DNA of 16,438 nt, taken from CAZNKU01 sp964573775. Its GTDB lineage: Bacteria; Bacillota; Clostridia; Monoglobales; Firm-18. The notes below the pieces were generated by a model that was not told where the DNA came from, made no database searches, and saw only the letters and a list, made by a program, of their open reading frames with translations. The number at the start of each line of letters is the position of its first letter. Position 1 is the first letter of the stretch. Of this stretch, positions 6,767-13,484 are shown piece by piece. The position numbers and the translations under genes are program-made. The DNA is taken from positions 1 to 16,438 of the forward strand of contig CAZNKU010000030.1 in NCBI GenBank assembly GCA_964573775.1. Reading direction: 5' to 3'.

Positions 6767-7525
6767 TCATTTAATTCTATAAACCTTCATTGCATTTTCA
6801 AAGGTTTGTTTTGCCATTTCCTCAAAGGAAACACCCTTTATTTCAGCAAGCTTTTCGCAAGTATAACGAACAAGCGAACTGTCATTACGCTTGCCTCTGA
6901 AACCGTCAGGTGCAAGGTAAGGTGCATCTGTTTCAACAAGCAGTCGGTCCATTGGTACTGCCTTTGCCGCCTCCACAGATTTAACATTGTTTTTAAAGGT
7001 AAGAGGCCCTGCAAAAGATATATAATACCCAAGCTTCAAAAACCTCTGTGCCATCTCCTTACTACCCGAAAAACAGTGCATAATTCCCTTGGCAGATGAC
7101 TGCTTTAAAATATTATAAGTATCCTCATGTGCATCTCGGTTATGAATTACAACGGGCATATCAAGTTCCTCTGCAAGGTCAAGCTGACGCTTAAACCAGT
7201 GCTTTTGCACATCACGGGGAACATTGTCCCAGTAATAATCCAAACCTATTTCACCAATGGCAATAACCTTTTTATCCTGTGAAAGCTGACGGATTTTTTC
7301 AATATGCTCCTCTGTCATACCTTCGGTATCGCAAGGATGCACACCAACTGTGGCATAAATAAAATCGTAATCATGTGCAAGCTTTACGGAAAAATCAGAT
7401 GTTAATACATCACACCCTATATTAACAAGGGCACCTACTCCGCTTGCCTTTATTTTTTTTATAACTTCATCCCTGTCCTCGTCAAACTTAGGGTCATGAA
7501 GATGTGTATGTGTATCAAACAGCAT
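6767..7525 (-). CDS. TatD-family metal-dependent DNase/hydrolase
   Basis: 252 residues, a TIM-barrel amidohydrolase-fold enzyme. Metal ligands are visible: FDTHTHLH (His6, His8), GEIGLDYY (Glu92), VIHNRD (His128), MHCFSGS (His150) and VETDAPYLAP (Asp200). Family members act as 3'-5' DNA exonucleases in repair or as D-aminoacyl-tRNA-deacylase-like hydrolases; TatD proteins are commonly encoded next to metG in Firmicutes, as here. The ATG immediately follows the metG stop codon with no gap (TAA then ATG), with AGGTGAG inside metG as ribosome site, so translation is coupled. Last gene of the operon; hairpin terminator follows. Confidence 0.95.
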   Translation of the reverse strand: MLFDTHTHLHDPKFDEDRDEVIKKIKASGVGALVNIGCDVLTSDFSVKLAHDYDFIYATVGVHPCDTEGMTEEHIEKIRQLSQDKKVIAIGEIGLDYYWDNVPRDVQKHWFKRQLDLAEELDMPVVIHNRDAHEDTYNILKQSSAKGIMHCFSGSKEMAQRFLKLGYYISFAGPLTFKNNVKSVEAAKAVPMDRLLVETDAPYLAPDGFRGKRNDSSLVRYTCEKLAEIKGVSFEEMAKQTFENAMKVYRIK

Positions 7526-9454
7526 TTAGCTCACCTGTGTTCCTGTTGCATATTCTCCGTCAACTTCTATAACGTTAAGTTTGTCATCATCGGCAACTGC
7601 AAGTATCATACCATTACTCATAATACCACGTAGTTTAGCAGGTTTAAGGTTTGCAACCATAACTACATTTTTACCTACCAATTCTTCAGGCTTGTAGTAT
7701 TTTGCAATACCCGAAACAACTGTACGTTCTTCGTTGCCCAATTTAACTGTAAGTTTTAAAAGCTTGTCTGCCTTTTCTACTTTTTCAGCTGCCAAAACCT
7801 TTACAACACGAAGGTCCAGCTTTTCAAAGTCTGCAAACTCAATTTCAGGCTTTATTGGCTCAATTTCAGGTTCTTTTTCTGTATTAGCTTCAATTTCTGC
7901 CTCAATTTCAGCAAACTTCTTTTCCTCATCAATACGTGCAAACATTGGCTTAGCTTCGCCTACCTTTTCACCTGTTGCAAGGCCGCCGAAATCCGAAACA
8001 GATTCCCAAGTGTTAAGACTTGTGTTAAGTGATGCAAAAATAAGCTCTGCTGTCTGTGGCATCATTGGCTGAAGCATTACTGCAATGTAGCGGATGCTTT
8101 CAAGTAGATTATAAAGTACAGTAGCAAGTCTTTCCTTCTGTGCATCGTCCTTTGCAAGTGCCCAAGGCATAGTTTCATCAATGTACTTATTGCTTCTGCG
8201 TACAATTGTCCATATTTCATCCATAGCATCTGCAATTCTGAATTTGTTCATCAAATTGAAATATTTTTCCTTTGATGCCTTGCAGGTTTCAATTAATTCG
8301 TCATCAAATTCACCCACAGCATTAGGGTTTGAAATAACACCGTCAAAGTATTTATTTGTCATGGCAATTGTTCTGTTAACAAGGTTGCCAAGTGTGTTGG
8401 CAAGCTCGGAATTATAACGGCTTATGATAGTTTCATAAGTAATTGTACCGTCTGCAGCAAAAGGCATTTCGTGAAGTACGTAGTAACGGATTGCATCTAC
8501 ACCAAAATGTCTTACAAGGTCGTCTGCATACATTACGTTACCCTTTGACTTACTCATTTTATCCGCGCCGTTTAAAAGCCATGGGTGACCAAAAATCTGC
8601 TTAGGCAACGGTTCGCCCAAAGCCATAAGCATAATAGGCCAGTATATTGTGTGGAAACGCAAAATATCCTTGCCAATAATGTGCGCATCTGCAGGCCAGT
8701 ATTTGTTGTAAAGCTCACCCTTGTTGTCGGGAGAATAGCCAAGTGCAGTAATGTAGTTTGACAAAGCGTCAATCCATACGTAGATTACGTGGTTAGGGTC
8801 TGTTTTAACAGGAACACCCCATGTAAAAGATGTACGGGATACACAAAGGTCCTGAAGTCCTGGCTTTAGGAAGTTGTTAACCATTTCCTTTTTGCGTGAT
8901 TCCGGCTGAATAAATTCAGGGTTATCCTCGATATATTTCATAAGTCTGTCCTGATATTTGCTCATTTTAAAGAAATATGCTTCTTCCTTTGCTTTCTGTA
9001 CAGGACGTCCGCAGTCGGGGCAAACGTTACCTTCCGCTATCTGTGTATCTGTGAAAAAGCTTTCACAAGGTACGCAGTACCAACCTTCATATTCACCCTT
9101 GTAAATATCGCCCTGGTCATATAGCTTTTGAAAAATTTTCTGAACAGCATCCTCGTGATAGTCGTCTGTTGTTCTTATAAACTTATCATAGCTTGTGTTC
9201 ATTAAATCCCAGATGCCCTTTACTTCAGCAGCAATATTATCCACATATTCCTTTGGTGCGATGCCTGCTTCTTCAGCAAGCTGCTGAATTTTCTGACCAT
9301 GCTCGTCAGTGCCTGTCAAAAAGAACACATCGTTGCCAATCATTCTTTTAAATCTTGCCAATGCGTCTGTAAGTACAATTTCATAAGTATTACCGATATG
9401 CGGTTTTCTTGATGTGTATGCAATGGCAGTTGTTATATAAAATTTTTCACTCAT
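7526..9454 (-). CDS. metG: Methionyl-tRNA synthetase with C-terminal tRNA-binding domain
   Basis: 642 residues. Class I synthetase that charges tRNA-Met. Order of elements: HIGH-type motif HIGN (19-22), zinc-binding insertion with Cys127, Cys130, Cys145 and Cys148 (CVPC and CPDC), the KMSKS loop (299-303), alpha-helical anticodon domain to about 520, an acidic linker about 505-540 rich in alternating Glu (EIEAEIEANTEKEPEIEPIK), and a C-terminal OB-fold EMAP-II/Trbp111-like tRNA-binding domain (FEKLDLRVVKVLAAEKVEKA to the end). Start ATG at 9454 follows GGAGGTAAA. It lies 15 nt after alr and directly abuts tatD. No T-box leader is visible before it, so it relies on the upstream operon promoter or on one not seen here. 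Confidence 0.97.
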   Translation of the reverse strand: MSEKFYITTAIAYTSRKPHIGNTYEIVLTDALARFKRMIGNDVFFLTGTDEHGQKIQQLAEEAGIAPKEYVDNIAAEVKGIWDLMNTSYDKFIRTTDDYHEDAVQKIFQKLYDQGDIYKGEYEGWYCVPCESFFTDTQIAEGNVCPDCGRPVQKAKEEAYFFKMSKYQDRLMKYIEDNPEFIQPESRKKEMVNNFLKPGLQDLCVSRTSFTWGVPVKTDPNHVIYVWIDALSNYITALGYSPDNKGELYNKYWPADAHIIGKDILRFHTIYWPIMLMALGEPLPKQIFGHPWLLNGADKMSKSKGNVMYADDLVRHFGVDAIRYYVLHEMPFAADGTITYETIISRYNSELANTLGNLVNRTIAMTNKYFDGVISNPNAVGEFDDELIETCKASKEKYFNLMNKFRIADAMDEIWTIVRRSNKYIDETMPWALAKDDAQKERLATVLYNLLESIRYIAVMLQPMMPQTAELIFASLNTSLNTWESVSDFGGLATGEKVGEAKPMFARIDEEKKFAEIEAEIEANTEKEPEIEPIKPEIEFADFEKLDLRVVKVLAAEKVEKADKLLKLTVKLGNEERTVVSGIAKYYKPEELVGKNVVMVANLKPAKLRGIMSNGMILAVADDDKLNVIEVDGEYATGTQVS

Positions 9455-9469
9455 TGCCTTTACCTCCGT

Positions 9470-10537
9470 TTATATATATAATCTTTCTATCTCACTTTTT
9501 ATTAAAATCGGGTTGCATTCCAAAGTTGCCATATCCCCAATCTGAACATTACCGTCAGTTACATCAACAACAATGTTGTGCATACTTATTCTTCCGATTA
9601 CCTGATGTTTTTTGCCGTTTATATCAACCCATATTTTCTTTTTCCACATTTTAAAGTCTGCAAACATATATCGCAAGACATCTTTAAATCTGAATACATC
9701 ATTTGACTTCTGTACGCCGTAGCCGTCCTTGTAGCCTATGGGAATTATTGCCGCAACAGTATCTCTTTTAGTGGTATATGTGTTGGCATATCCAACTACA
9801 GAACCTTTTGGCAAGTGGCGAATTTCCGACACATTACACTTTAACTGAACAAGTCTTTTTAGCCCCAATGTATTTGCAATCGGAAGTCTGCCTAAAAAGG
9901 CGGAGCCTATACGTACAGCATCAAGCCTTGCAAAGTCAAAACGTATTGCACCGCAGGAATTACAGATGTGCTTTAAAGGTGGATTTATACCAATATCCAA
10001 AAGCTTTTCAGTAGCCTTTTCAAATTCTGCAAACTGTTTTTTTGAATAAGTCACATCATCACCGAAGGAGTTTGAAAAGTGTGAAAACACACCTGTGTAT
10101 GATATATTTTCAAAACTCTTTAAATCCTCAGTAAGTTCATCTGTACAAAAGCCATATCTGCCAAAGCCTGTATCAATTTTAATATGTGCATTAACAGGCA
10201 GACCTATGCTGTTTAAAAGCCTTGCATTATTTAAACTTGCAACGGTTGCAGTAATTTTGTTATCCACAATCACTTTGGCTTCATCAACATCATTTGTAGG
10301 AGTAAGCAATATTATTTCATTTTCAAACCCTGCTTCCCTTAAAACCAACGCTTCCGAAAGCTCGCTTACCGCAAACAAGTCCACGCCGTTTTCCAAAAGG
10401 ATGTGCCCCATTTTCACCATATCAAGCCCATAAGCATTACCCTTTAACACCGCAATAATTTTTGCAGGTGCACAGTGTTCCTTAAGCTTTTTAATGTTAA
10501 AGCACAAATCCTCTTTTTTTATTTCAAGATACTTCAT
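9470..10537 (-). CDS. alr: Alanine racemase
   Basis: 355 residues. PLP-dependent enzyme making D-alanine for peptidoglycan. The PLP lysine is Lys32 in AVLKGNAYGLD, the glycine-rich and strand motifs KIDTGFGRYGF (120-130) and FSHFSNS are present, and the second catalytic base is expected at Tyr250 in VVGYANTYTTKR, followed by IPIGYKDGYG. One oddity: the usual C-terminal GRxxMDQ motif reads GRISMHN (315-321), with His in place of the Asp. Length is slightly short of the usual 370-390. The start codon overlaps the upstream stop by one base (TAATG), so it is translationally coupled to the FemAB-like gene. A broader amino-acid racemase specificity is possible. Confidence 0.93.
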   Translation of the reverse strand: MKYLEIKKEDLCFNIKKLKEHCAPAKIIAVLKGNAYGLDMVKMGHILLENGVDLFAVSELSEALVLREAGFENEIILLTPTNDVDEAKVIVDNKITATVASLNNARLLNSIGLPVNAHIKIDTGFGRYGFCTDELTEDLKSFENISYTGVFSHFSNSFGDDVTYSKKQFAEFEKATEKLLDIGINPPLKHICNSCGAIRFDFARLDAVRIGSAFLGRLPIANTLGLKRLVQLKCNVSEIRHLPKGSVVGYANTYTTKRDTVAAIIPIGYKDGYGVQKSNDVFRFKDVLRYMFADFKMWKKKIWVDINGKKHQVIGRISMHNIVVDVTDGNVQIGDMATLECNPILIKSEIERLYI

Positions 10538-11586
10538 TATTTTTTACCCTTCAGTACAAATAATTTTCTTCTGAGTTCTATTGCCAGGTGCAATGATTTA
10601 TCAACAATCTTACCTATAACCGGCTTAATCGGAAGCTCGTATTCACCTACAAATTCCACAAAGTCACCGCCGAAACGCTTTTTAAATCTGTAAAGACCGT
10701 AAAGCGGATTATCCTCGCTGATATCTCCTGATACACCGCGGAAATCGTATATTTTACAACCTGCCTCTATTGACCAGCGTATCATTTCCCACTGCAACAA
10801 ATAGTTAGGCATGGCCTTTCTGTTGTCGTTAGAGCTTGCACCATAAAGGTACCAAACCTTGTCACCGTACAAAATTGCAACAGTACCTGCGATCATCTTG
10901 CCGTCAAGATATGCACAGTACAGACGTAAATTGTCAGGTGCAAAGCAGTCGTACATCTTTTCAAAATATTCCAAAGTACGTACTACAAATTTATCACGCA
11001 AGCCTGTTTCAACCATTATTTTGTGGAATTCAGGCAAATCTTCCCTTGTACCTATTTTAACCTCAACACCTGATTTATCACGGGCAATACGCACCTTACG
11101 GCGGTTTTCAGTATGGAATTGAGCAAAAATTTCTTCTTCTGTTTTGCCTTCCACATTAAGACGAAAAACAAATTTAGGCTGAATACCCTCAAAGTTTTTA
11201 CCTGTTTTCTGCAGTTTATATCCACAATCAGACATTATCTGCATAAATTCTTTATCTTCAACACTTACATCAGGGTCTATCTTCATAACATAAGCCTTAT
11301 GTTTTTTAGCAAGCTCCTTAACCTTTTTTGTAAGCTCCATAATAGTTTCTTTATCATGGATATCGCACACAGGTCCGCGTGGAGCGTACATCATTGTATA
11401 AGGCACAACAGGCATTTTGCGTATAAGTATGCTCATCATACCCTTTATGTTTCCGTTTTCATCCTCGGCAGTAACTACTTCATGCTTCCAGTTATCCTTA
11501 AGCTGCGCCCATTTTTCAGATTGACAAAAATGTCCCTTGGGATGATTTTTGTTAAACTCTTCGTAATTCATTAATCTACCGTCCAT
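10537..11586 (-). CDS. FemAB/FemX-like peptidoglycan bridge aminoacyltransferase
   Basis: 349 residues, two GNAT-like folds. Fem proteins use aminoacyl-tRNA to add amino acids to the lysine or diamino acid of lipid II. Seen: GHFCQSEKWAQLK at the N-terminus, MMYAPRGPVCD, RRKVRIARDKSGVEVKIGTREDL, WYLYGASS, and the C-terminal block YDFRGVSGD with NPLYGLYRFKKRFGGDFVEFVGEYEL, a hallmark of this family. The helical coiled arm of FemA/FemB is short, closer to FemX. It lies between the phosphoesterase and alanine racemase genes with 6-nt and overlapping junctions, consistent with a cell-wall role. The ATG at 11586 has no ribosome site; the ATG at 11571 follows GGACGG and may be the true start. Which amino acid is added is unknown. 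Confidence 0.9.
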   Translation of the reverse strand: MDGRLMNYEEFNKNHPKGHFCQSEKWAQLKDNWKHEVVTAEDENGNIKGMMSILIRKMPVVPYTMMYAPRGPVCDIHDKETIMELTKKVKELAKKHKAYVMKIDPDVSVEDKEFMQIMSDCGYKLQKTGKNFEGIQPKFVFRLNVEGKTEEEIFAQFHTENRRKVRIARDKSGVEVKIGTREDLPEFHKIMVETGLRDKFVVRTLEYFEKMYDCFAPDNLRLYCAYLDGKMIAGTVAILYGDKVWYLYGASSNDNRKAMPNYLLQWEMIRWSIEAGCKIYDFRGVSGDISEDNPLYGLYRFKKRFGGDFVEFVGEYELPIKPVIGKIVDKSLHLAIELRRKLFVLKGKK

Positions 11587-11592
11587 TCTGTT

Positions 11593-12030
11593 TTAATATT
11601 CAAAAAATTCGATTTTTTCTTCCGTAATTATAAAATAACCTTTATTGGATGGGTTTAAACACCTGACACCACATACAGTTTCGTCAGCGTAGTTATGAGT
11701 GTGTCCGAAAAGTGCAAGGTCACACCCCATATCCGCCGCCCTTTTTGCAAGTACGGCAACCCCACCACGTACACCGTAGGCATGACCATGAGTTGCGAAT
11801 ATATTATGACCGCAAAGGAAAAGCATCATATCAGGCTTTGCAAAGCTGAAAAAGTCATTATTCCCCTGAATTTTGTGAAAGACTTTTTCGGGAAAAACCT
11901 CCTGCAAATCCTCCGCGTCACTGACCAGGTCACCAAGGTGTATTACATTGGTAATATCCGGTATGCTGTGAAGTACTGTTATTGCTTTATTTATTTGTCT
12001 GTGAGTATCTGATATAACTAAAATTTTCAT
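11593..12030 (-). CDS. YfcE/MJ0936-type metallophosphoesterase
   Basis: 145 residues, calcineurin-like fold, dinuclear metal site. Ligands are visible: SDTH (Asp8, His10), LGDLVSD (Asp34), GNNDF (Asn57), ATHGH (His81) and FGHTHNY (His110, His112). Members hydrolyse phosphodiesters in vitro; physiological substrates are mostly unknown. It is slightly short (usual 155-185). The start MKILVISDTH is the standard N-terminus. There is no ribosome site upstream, and the promoter places the transcript start at the ATG, so the mRNA is likely leaderless. First gene of the operon leading into the FemAB-like, alr, metG and tatD genes. Confidence 0.94.
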   Translation of the reverse strand: MKILVISDTHRQINKAITVLHSIPDITNVIHLGDLVSDAEDLQEVFPEKVFHKIQGNNDFFSFAKPDMMLFLCGHNIFATHGHAYGVRGGVAVLAKRAADMGCDLALFGHTHNYADETVCGVRCLNPSNKGYFIITEEKIEFFEY

Positions 12031-12037
12031 ACATTAT

Positions 12038-12066
12038 ATTATAACAAATATACTTTTAAAAATCAA
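12038..12066 (-). promoter_or_regulatory. Sigma-A promoter of the phosphoesterase-led operon (leaderless)
   Basis: On the - strand: -35 TTGATT (12066-12061), 17-nt spacer, perfect -10 TATAAT (12043-12038), then seven nt (ATAATGT) and the ATG. A start 6-8 nt after the -10 falls on or beside the A of the initiation codon. Confidence 0.8.
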
Positions 12067-12082
12067 TTCTTTTTACATATTT

Positions 12083-12112
12083 TTCACATATTGTAAGGGT
12101 TTGCATAATATG
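12083..12112 (+). promoter_or_regulatory. Promoter of the small-protein operon: sigma-K-like, overlapping a sigma-A-like match
   Basis: CAC at 12085-12087, then 16 nt, then CATAATATG at 12104-12112. The Bacillus sigma-K consensus is MAC, 16-17 nt, CATANNNTA, so only the last base differs. The same stretch can be read as a moderate sigma-A promoter, TTCACA (12083-12088), 17 nt, TAATAT (12106-12111). The sequence cannot decide between mother-cell sporulation control and vegetative expression. It lies back to back with the phosphoesterase promoter (16-nt gap). Confidence 0.5.
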
Positions 12113-12146
12113 TAGTGTAGTTAAAATTCCTATGGAGGTGCAAATT

Positions 12147-12212
12147 ATGTGTAACAATAATTCCAATATTTTGTTTTTTATCATAATTTTCCTTATTCTT
12201 TTCTATTGCTGA
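12147..12212 (+). CDS. 21-residue hydrophobic peptide, unknown
   Basis: ATG follows GGAGGTG at a proper distance. The peptide has a short polar head (MCNNNSN), then a single membrane-length hydrophobic run of Ile, Leu and Phe, and ends in YC. Cys at position 2 and at the last position. The quality of the ribosome site, the promoter 35 nt upstream and the hairpin just after the stop argue that it is expressed. Tiny hydrophobic peptides of this build are known among sporulation proteins of Firmicutes and as type I toxins; 21 residues would be very short for a toxin, and no antisense RNA promoter was recognised. It could also be a leader peptide for the genes downstream. Confidence 0.6.
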   Translation: MCNNNSNILFFIIIFLILFYC

Positions 12213-12230
12213 AAGTCATAAAAAATCATA

Positions 12231-12258
12231 AGACGCCATACTTTTTAGTATGGCGTTT
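12231..12258 (+). terminator. Hairpin between the 21-residue peptide and the next gene (attenuator or partial terminator)
   Basis: Perfect 10-bp stem ACGCCATACT / AGTATGGCGT (12233-12242 with 12247-12256), TTTT loop, extendable by a G-U and an A-U pair. Only three T follow before AATCAAATC, so read-through into the next gene is likely. It lies 33 nt before the next start. Confidence 0.6.
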
Positions 12259-12291
12259 AATCAAATCATAAGTAATACAGGAGGTATATAT

Positions 12292-12537
12292 ATGGATATC
12301 AATGAATTTGTAAAAGGTTTTAACGACCCTAAACTAAAGGAAGCTGTAACAAAGCTTGGAAATACTCCAGACGGACAAAAGCTACTAAAAGGGCTTACAC
12401 CTGCTGACAAACAAAATCTTATGAATCAGATAGGTAAATTAAATGCAAACGGTGTTTCAAACGAACAACTTATACGTCAGCTTAATAATCCTAATGTTAT
12501 GAAACAGCTGAATTCTCTGCTTAACAAAAAGAGGTGA
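12292..12537 (+). CDS. Small helical protein of the spore-former-like cluster, unknown function
   Basis: 81 residues, start ATG at 12292 after ACAGGAGGT. The frame extends upstream to an ATG at 12250, but that lies inside the hairpin and lacks a ribosome site. Predicted to be all-helical and soluble: NEFVKGFNDPKLKEAVTKL, GQKLLKGLTPADKQNLMNQIGKL, then GVSNEQLIRQLNNPNVMKQL and a basic tail NKKR. Segments repeat a theme of Asn-Pro or Asp-Pro turns followed by Lys-Leu helices (NDPKLKEA, NNPNVMKQL). No Cys, no signal peptide, no membrane segment. Its stop overlaps the ribosome site of the next gene, so the two are co-translated. Not assignable to a named family by eye. Confidence 0.8.
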   Translation: MDINEFVKGFNDPKLKEAVTKLGNTPDGQKLLKGLTPADKQNLMNQIGKLNANGVSNEQLIRQLNNPNVMKQLNSLLNKKR

Positions 12538-12542
12538 ATAAA

Positions 12543-12869
12543 ATGGACGACAGCCTTAGCAATGCCATAAATCAGTTACAGAATATGCTTTCATCTGACG
12601 AGGAAAAAAAGAACATTGAGGAAATGATAGGTTCTTTAGGACTTTCCGATAATTCTCAACCTTCGCAGGACCCTGTGTTTAACCCTGAAAATATGATTAA
12701 AATGAAAAGTATAATGGATACCTTTCAACGCCGTGATGACCCAAGAAGTCAGCTTTTGCTGGCTTTAAAGCCATACCTTAGCAACGCACGCAGTGCAAGG
12801 CTTGAAACTGCAATAAGGCTTTTAAGTCTTGGCAAGCTTCCCGATATTATGAAAGCCTTACGCGGATAG
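12543..12869 (+). CDS. 108-residue protein of the same cluster, unknown function
   Basis: Start taken as ATG 12543 after AGAGGTG; a GTG at 12534 in the same frame overlaps the previous stop but lacks its own ribosome site. The N-terminal half is acidic (LSNAINQLQNMLSSDEEKKNIEEMIG), followed by a Pro/Ser/Asp linker around 35-45, then a basic helical C-terminal half: IMDTFQRRDDPRSQLLLALKPYLS, NARSARLETAIRLLSLGKL, PDIMKALRG. The DPRSQLLLALKPYLS block looks like a conserved core that I recall from uncharacterised clostridial proteins (recollection, not a search). No membrane segment. Ten nt before the next gene. Confidence 0.8.
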   Translation: MDDSLSNAINQLQNMLSSDEEKKNIEEMIGSLGLSDNSQPSQDPVFNPENMIKMKSIMDTFQRRDDPRSQLLLALKPYLSNARSARLETAIRLLSLGKLPDIMKALRG

Positions 12870-12879
12870 AGGTGATTTT

Positions 12880-13152
12880 TTGGTATATAAAAGATACAGT
12901 AGTCCCTTTGAAGAAAAAAACAAACAAACATCAAACCCACCCGAAAAAGAACAAAGACCCACAAATCAAAAACCACAAAAAAAGATGTCTTCACCAGTTT
13001 CCTTAGGTTTTTTAGACAATCTTTCTTCCGACGATATTATGATAATCGCCCTGATTATCATACTCTTGTCGGAGGAAAAGGGTAAGCGTGATGTACCAAT
13101 GATTTTAACATTGGGATTTTTATTTTTAATTCAGTACATAGATGCCGACTAA
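12880..13152 (+). CDS. 90-residue protein with a C-terminal hydrophobic hairpin, unknown function
   Basis: TTG start at 12880 with GAGGTG 6 nt upstream; no ATG lies nearer than residue 36. Residues 1-38 are a strongly polar, basic, Lys/Pro/Gln-rich disordered region (EEKNKQTSNPPEKEQRPTNQ). From 44 it turns hydrophobic: LDNLSSDDIMIIALIIILLSEE, a polar turn KGKRDVP, then MILTLGFLFLIQYIDAD. The arrangement SDD, hydrophobic, EE, D-P, hydrophobic recalls short hydrophobic proteins found in spore-forming Clostridia (pattern memory only). It could be peripheral to, or inserted in, a membrane as a hairpin. Last gene of the cluster; the palindrome at 13186-13208 follows 33 nt after the stop. Confidence 0.78.
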   Translation: MVYKRYSSPFEEKNKQTSNPPEKEQRPTNQKPQKKMSSPVSLGFLDNLSSDDIMIIALIIILLSEEKGKRDVPMILTLGFLFLIQYIDAD

Positions 13153-13185
13153 AAAGTGTGTACAAAATAAATACTTGCATAAAAT

Positions 13186-13208
13186 AACAGCAACCATAGG
13201 TTGCTGTT
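13186..13208. repeat. Palindrome, copy 1
   Basis: AACAGCAACC and GGTTGCTGTT around a central ATA: 10-bp arms. 22 bp of it (13187-13208) recur exactly at 13463-13484. It lies 33 nt after the last small-protein gene and may act as its terminator, though only a few T follow. Confidence 0.85.
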
Positions 13209-13462
13209 CATCGTGTCGATAAATCTATCGACACGATGGCAGATTGCGAAAAAGGAAGTTATATTTTGTCAATTTGAATTCGTCGGCGTACGATGGTACG
13301 GTAGAGTTCAAATTGGCAAAAAGCAAGTAACCGCAAGGAAATTTCGATGTTTTCCTTGCGGTTTTATAGTTATAATTCTTTTTCGGCAAGAGCGAGCCCT
13401 TGCCCTACATTTGAATATAATTATTAAATCACTTGCGGTAGAACGACTTTTTCGACGGTCTG

Positions 13463-13484
13463 ACAGCAACCATAGGTTGCTGTT
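13463..13484. repeat. Palindrome, copy 2, overlapping the thioredoxin stop codon
   Basis: Identical 22 bp to copy 1. On the + strand it is followed by a T-rich stretch (ATTTTATTAT), so it could terminate + strand transcription. On the - strand the thioredoxin stop codon (13485-13483) runs into its first arm, and the downstream sequence is not T-rich. Confidence 0.85.

Noticed and set aside
7734..8072. Ser-rich 112-codon frame on the + strand
   Set aside because: It is antisense to metG; the Ser/Ile repetition is only the complement of the acidic Glu-rich linker codons.
9455..9469. T-box leader before metG
   Set aside because: The gap to alr is only 15 nt, too short for a T-box or S-box leader.
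11113..11574. 153-codon open frame on the + strand
   Set aside because: It is fully antisense to the well-supported FemAB-like gene, with no ribosome site or family resemblance.
12083..12112. Calling the small-operon promoter firmly sigma-K dependent
   Set aside because: The same bases fit a sigma-A promoter (TTCACA, 17 nt, TAATAT), so the assignment stays open.
12147..12258. Type I toxin-antitoxin system
   Set aside because: The 21-residue hydrophobic peptide and hairpin suggested it, but no antisense RNA promoter or convergent terminator was recognised, and the peptide is shorter than known toxins.
12250..12291. Upstream ATG for the 81-residue protein
   Set aside because: It lies in the right arm of the hairpin without a ribosome site, while the ATG at 12292 has a strong one.
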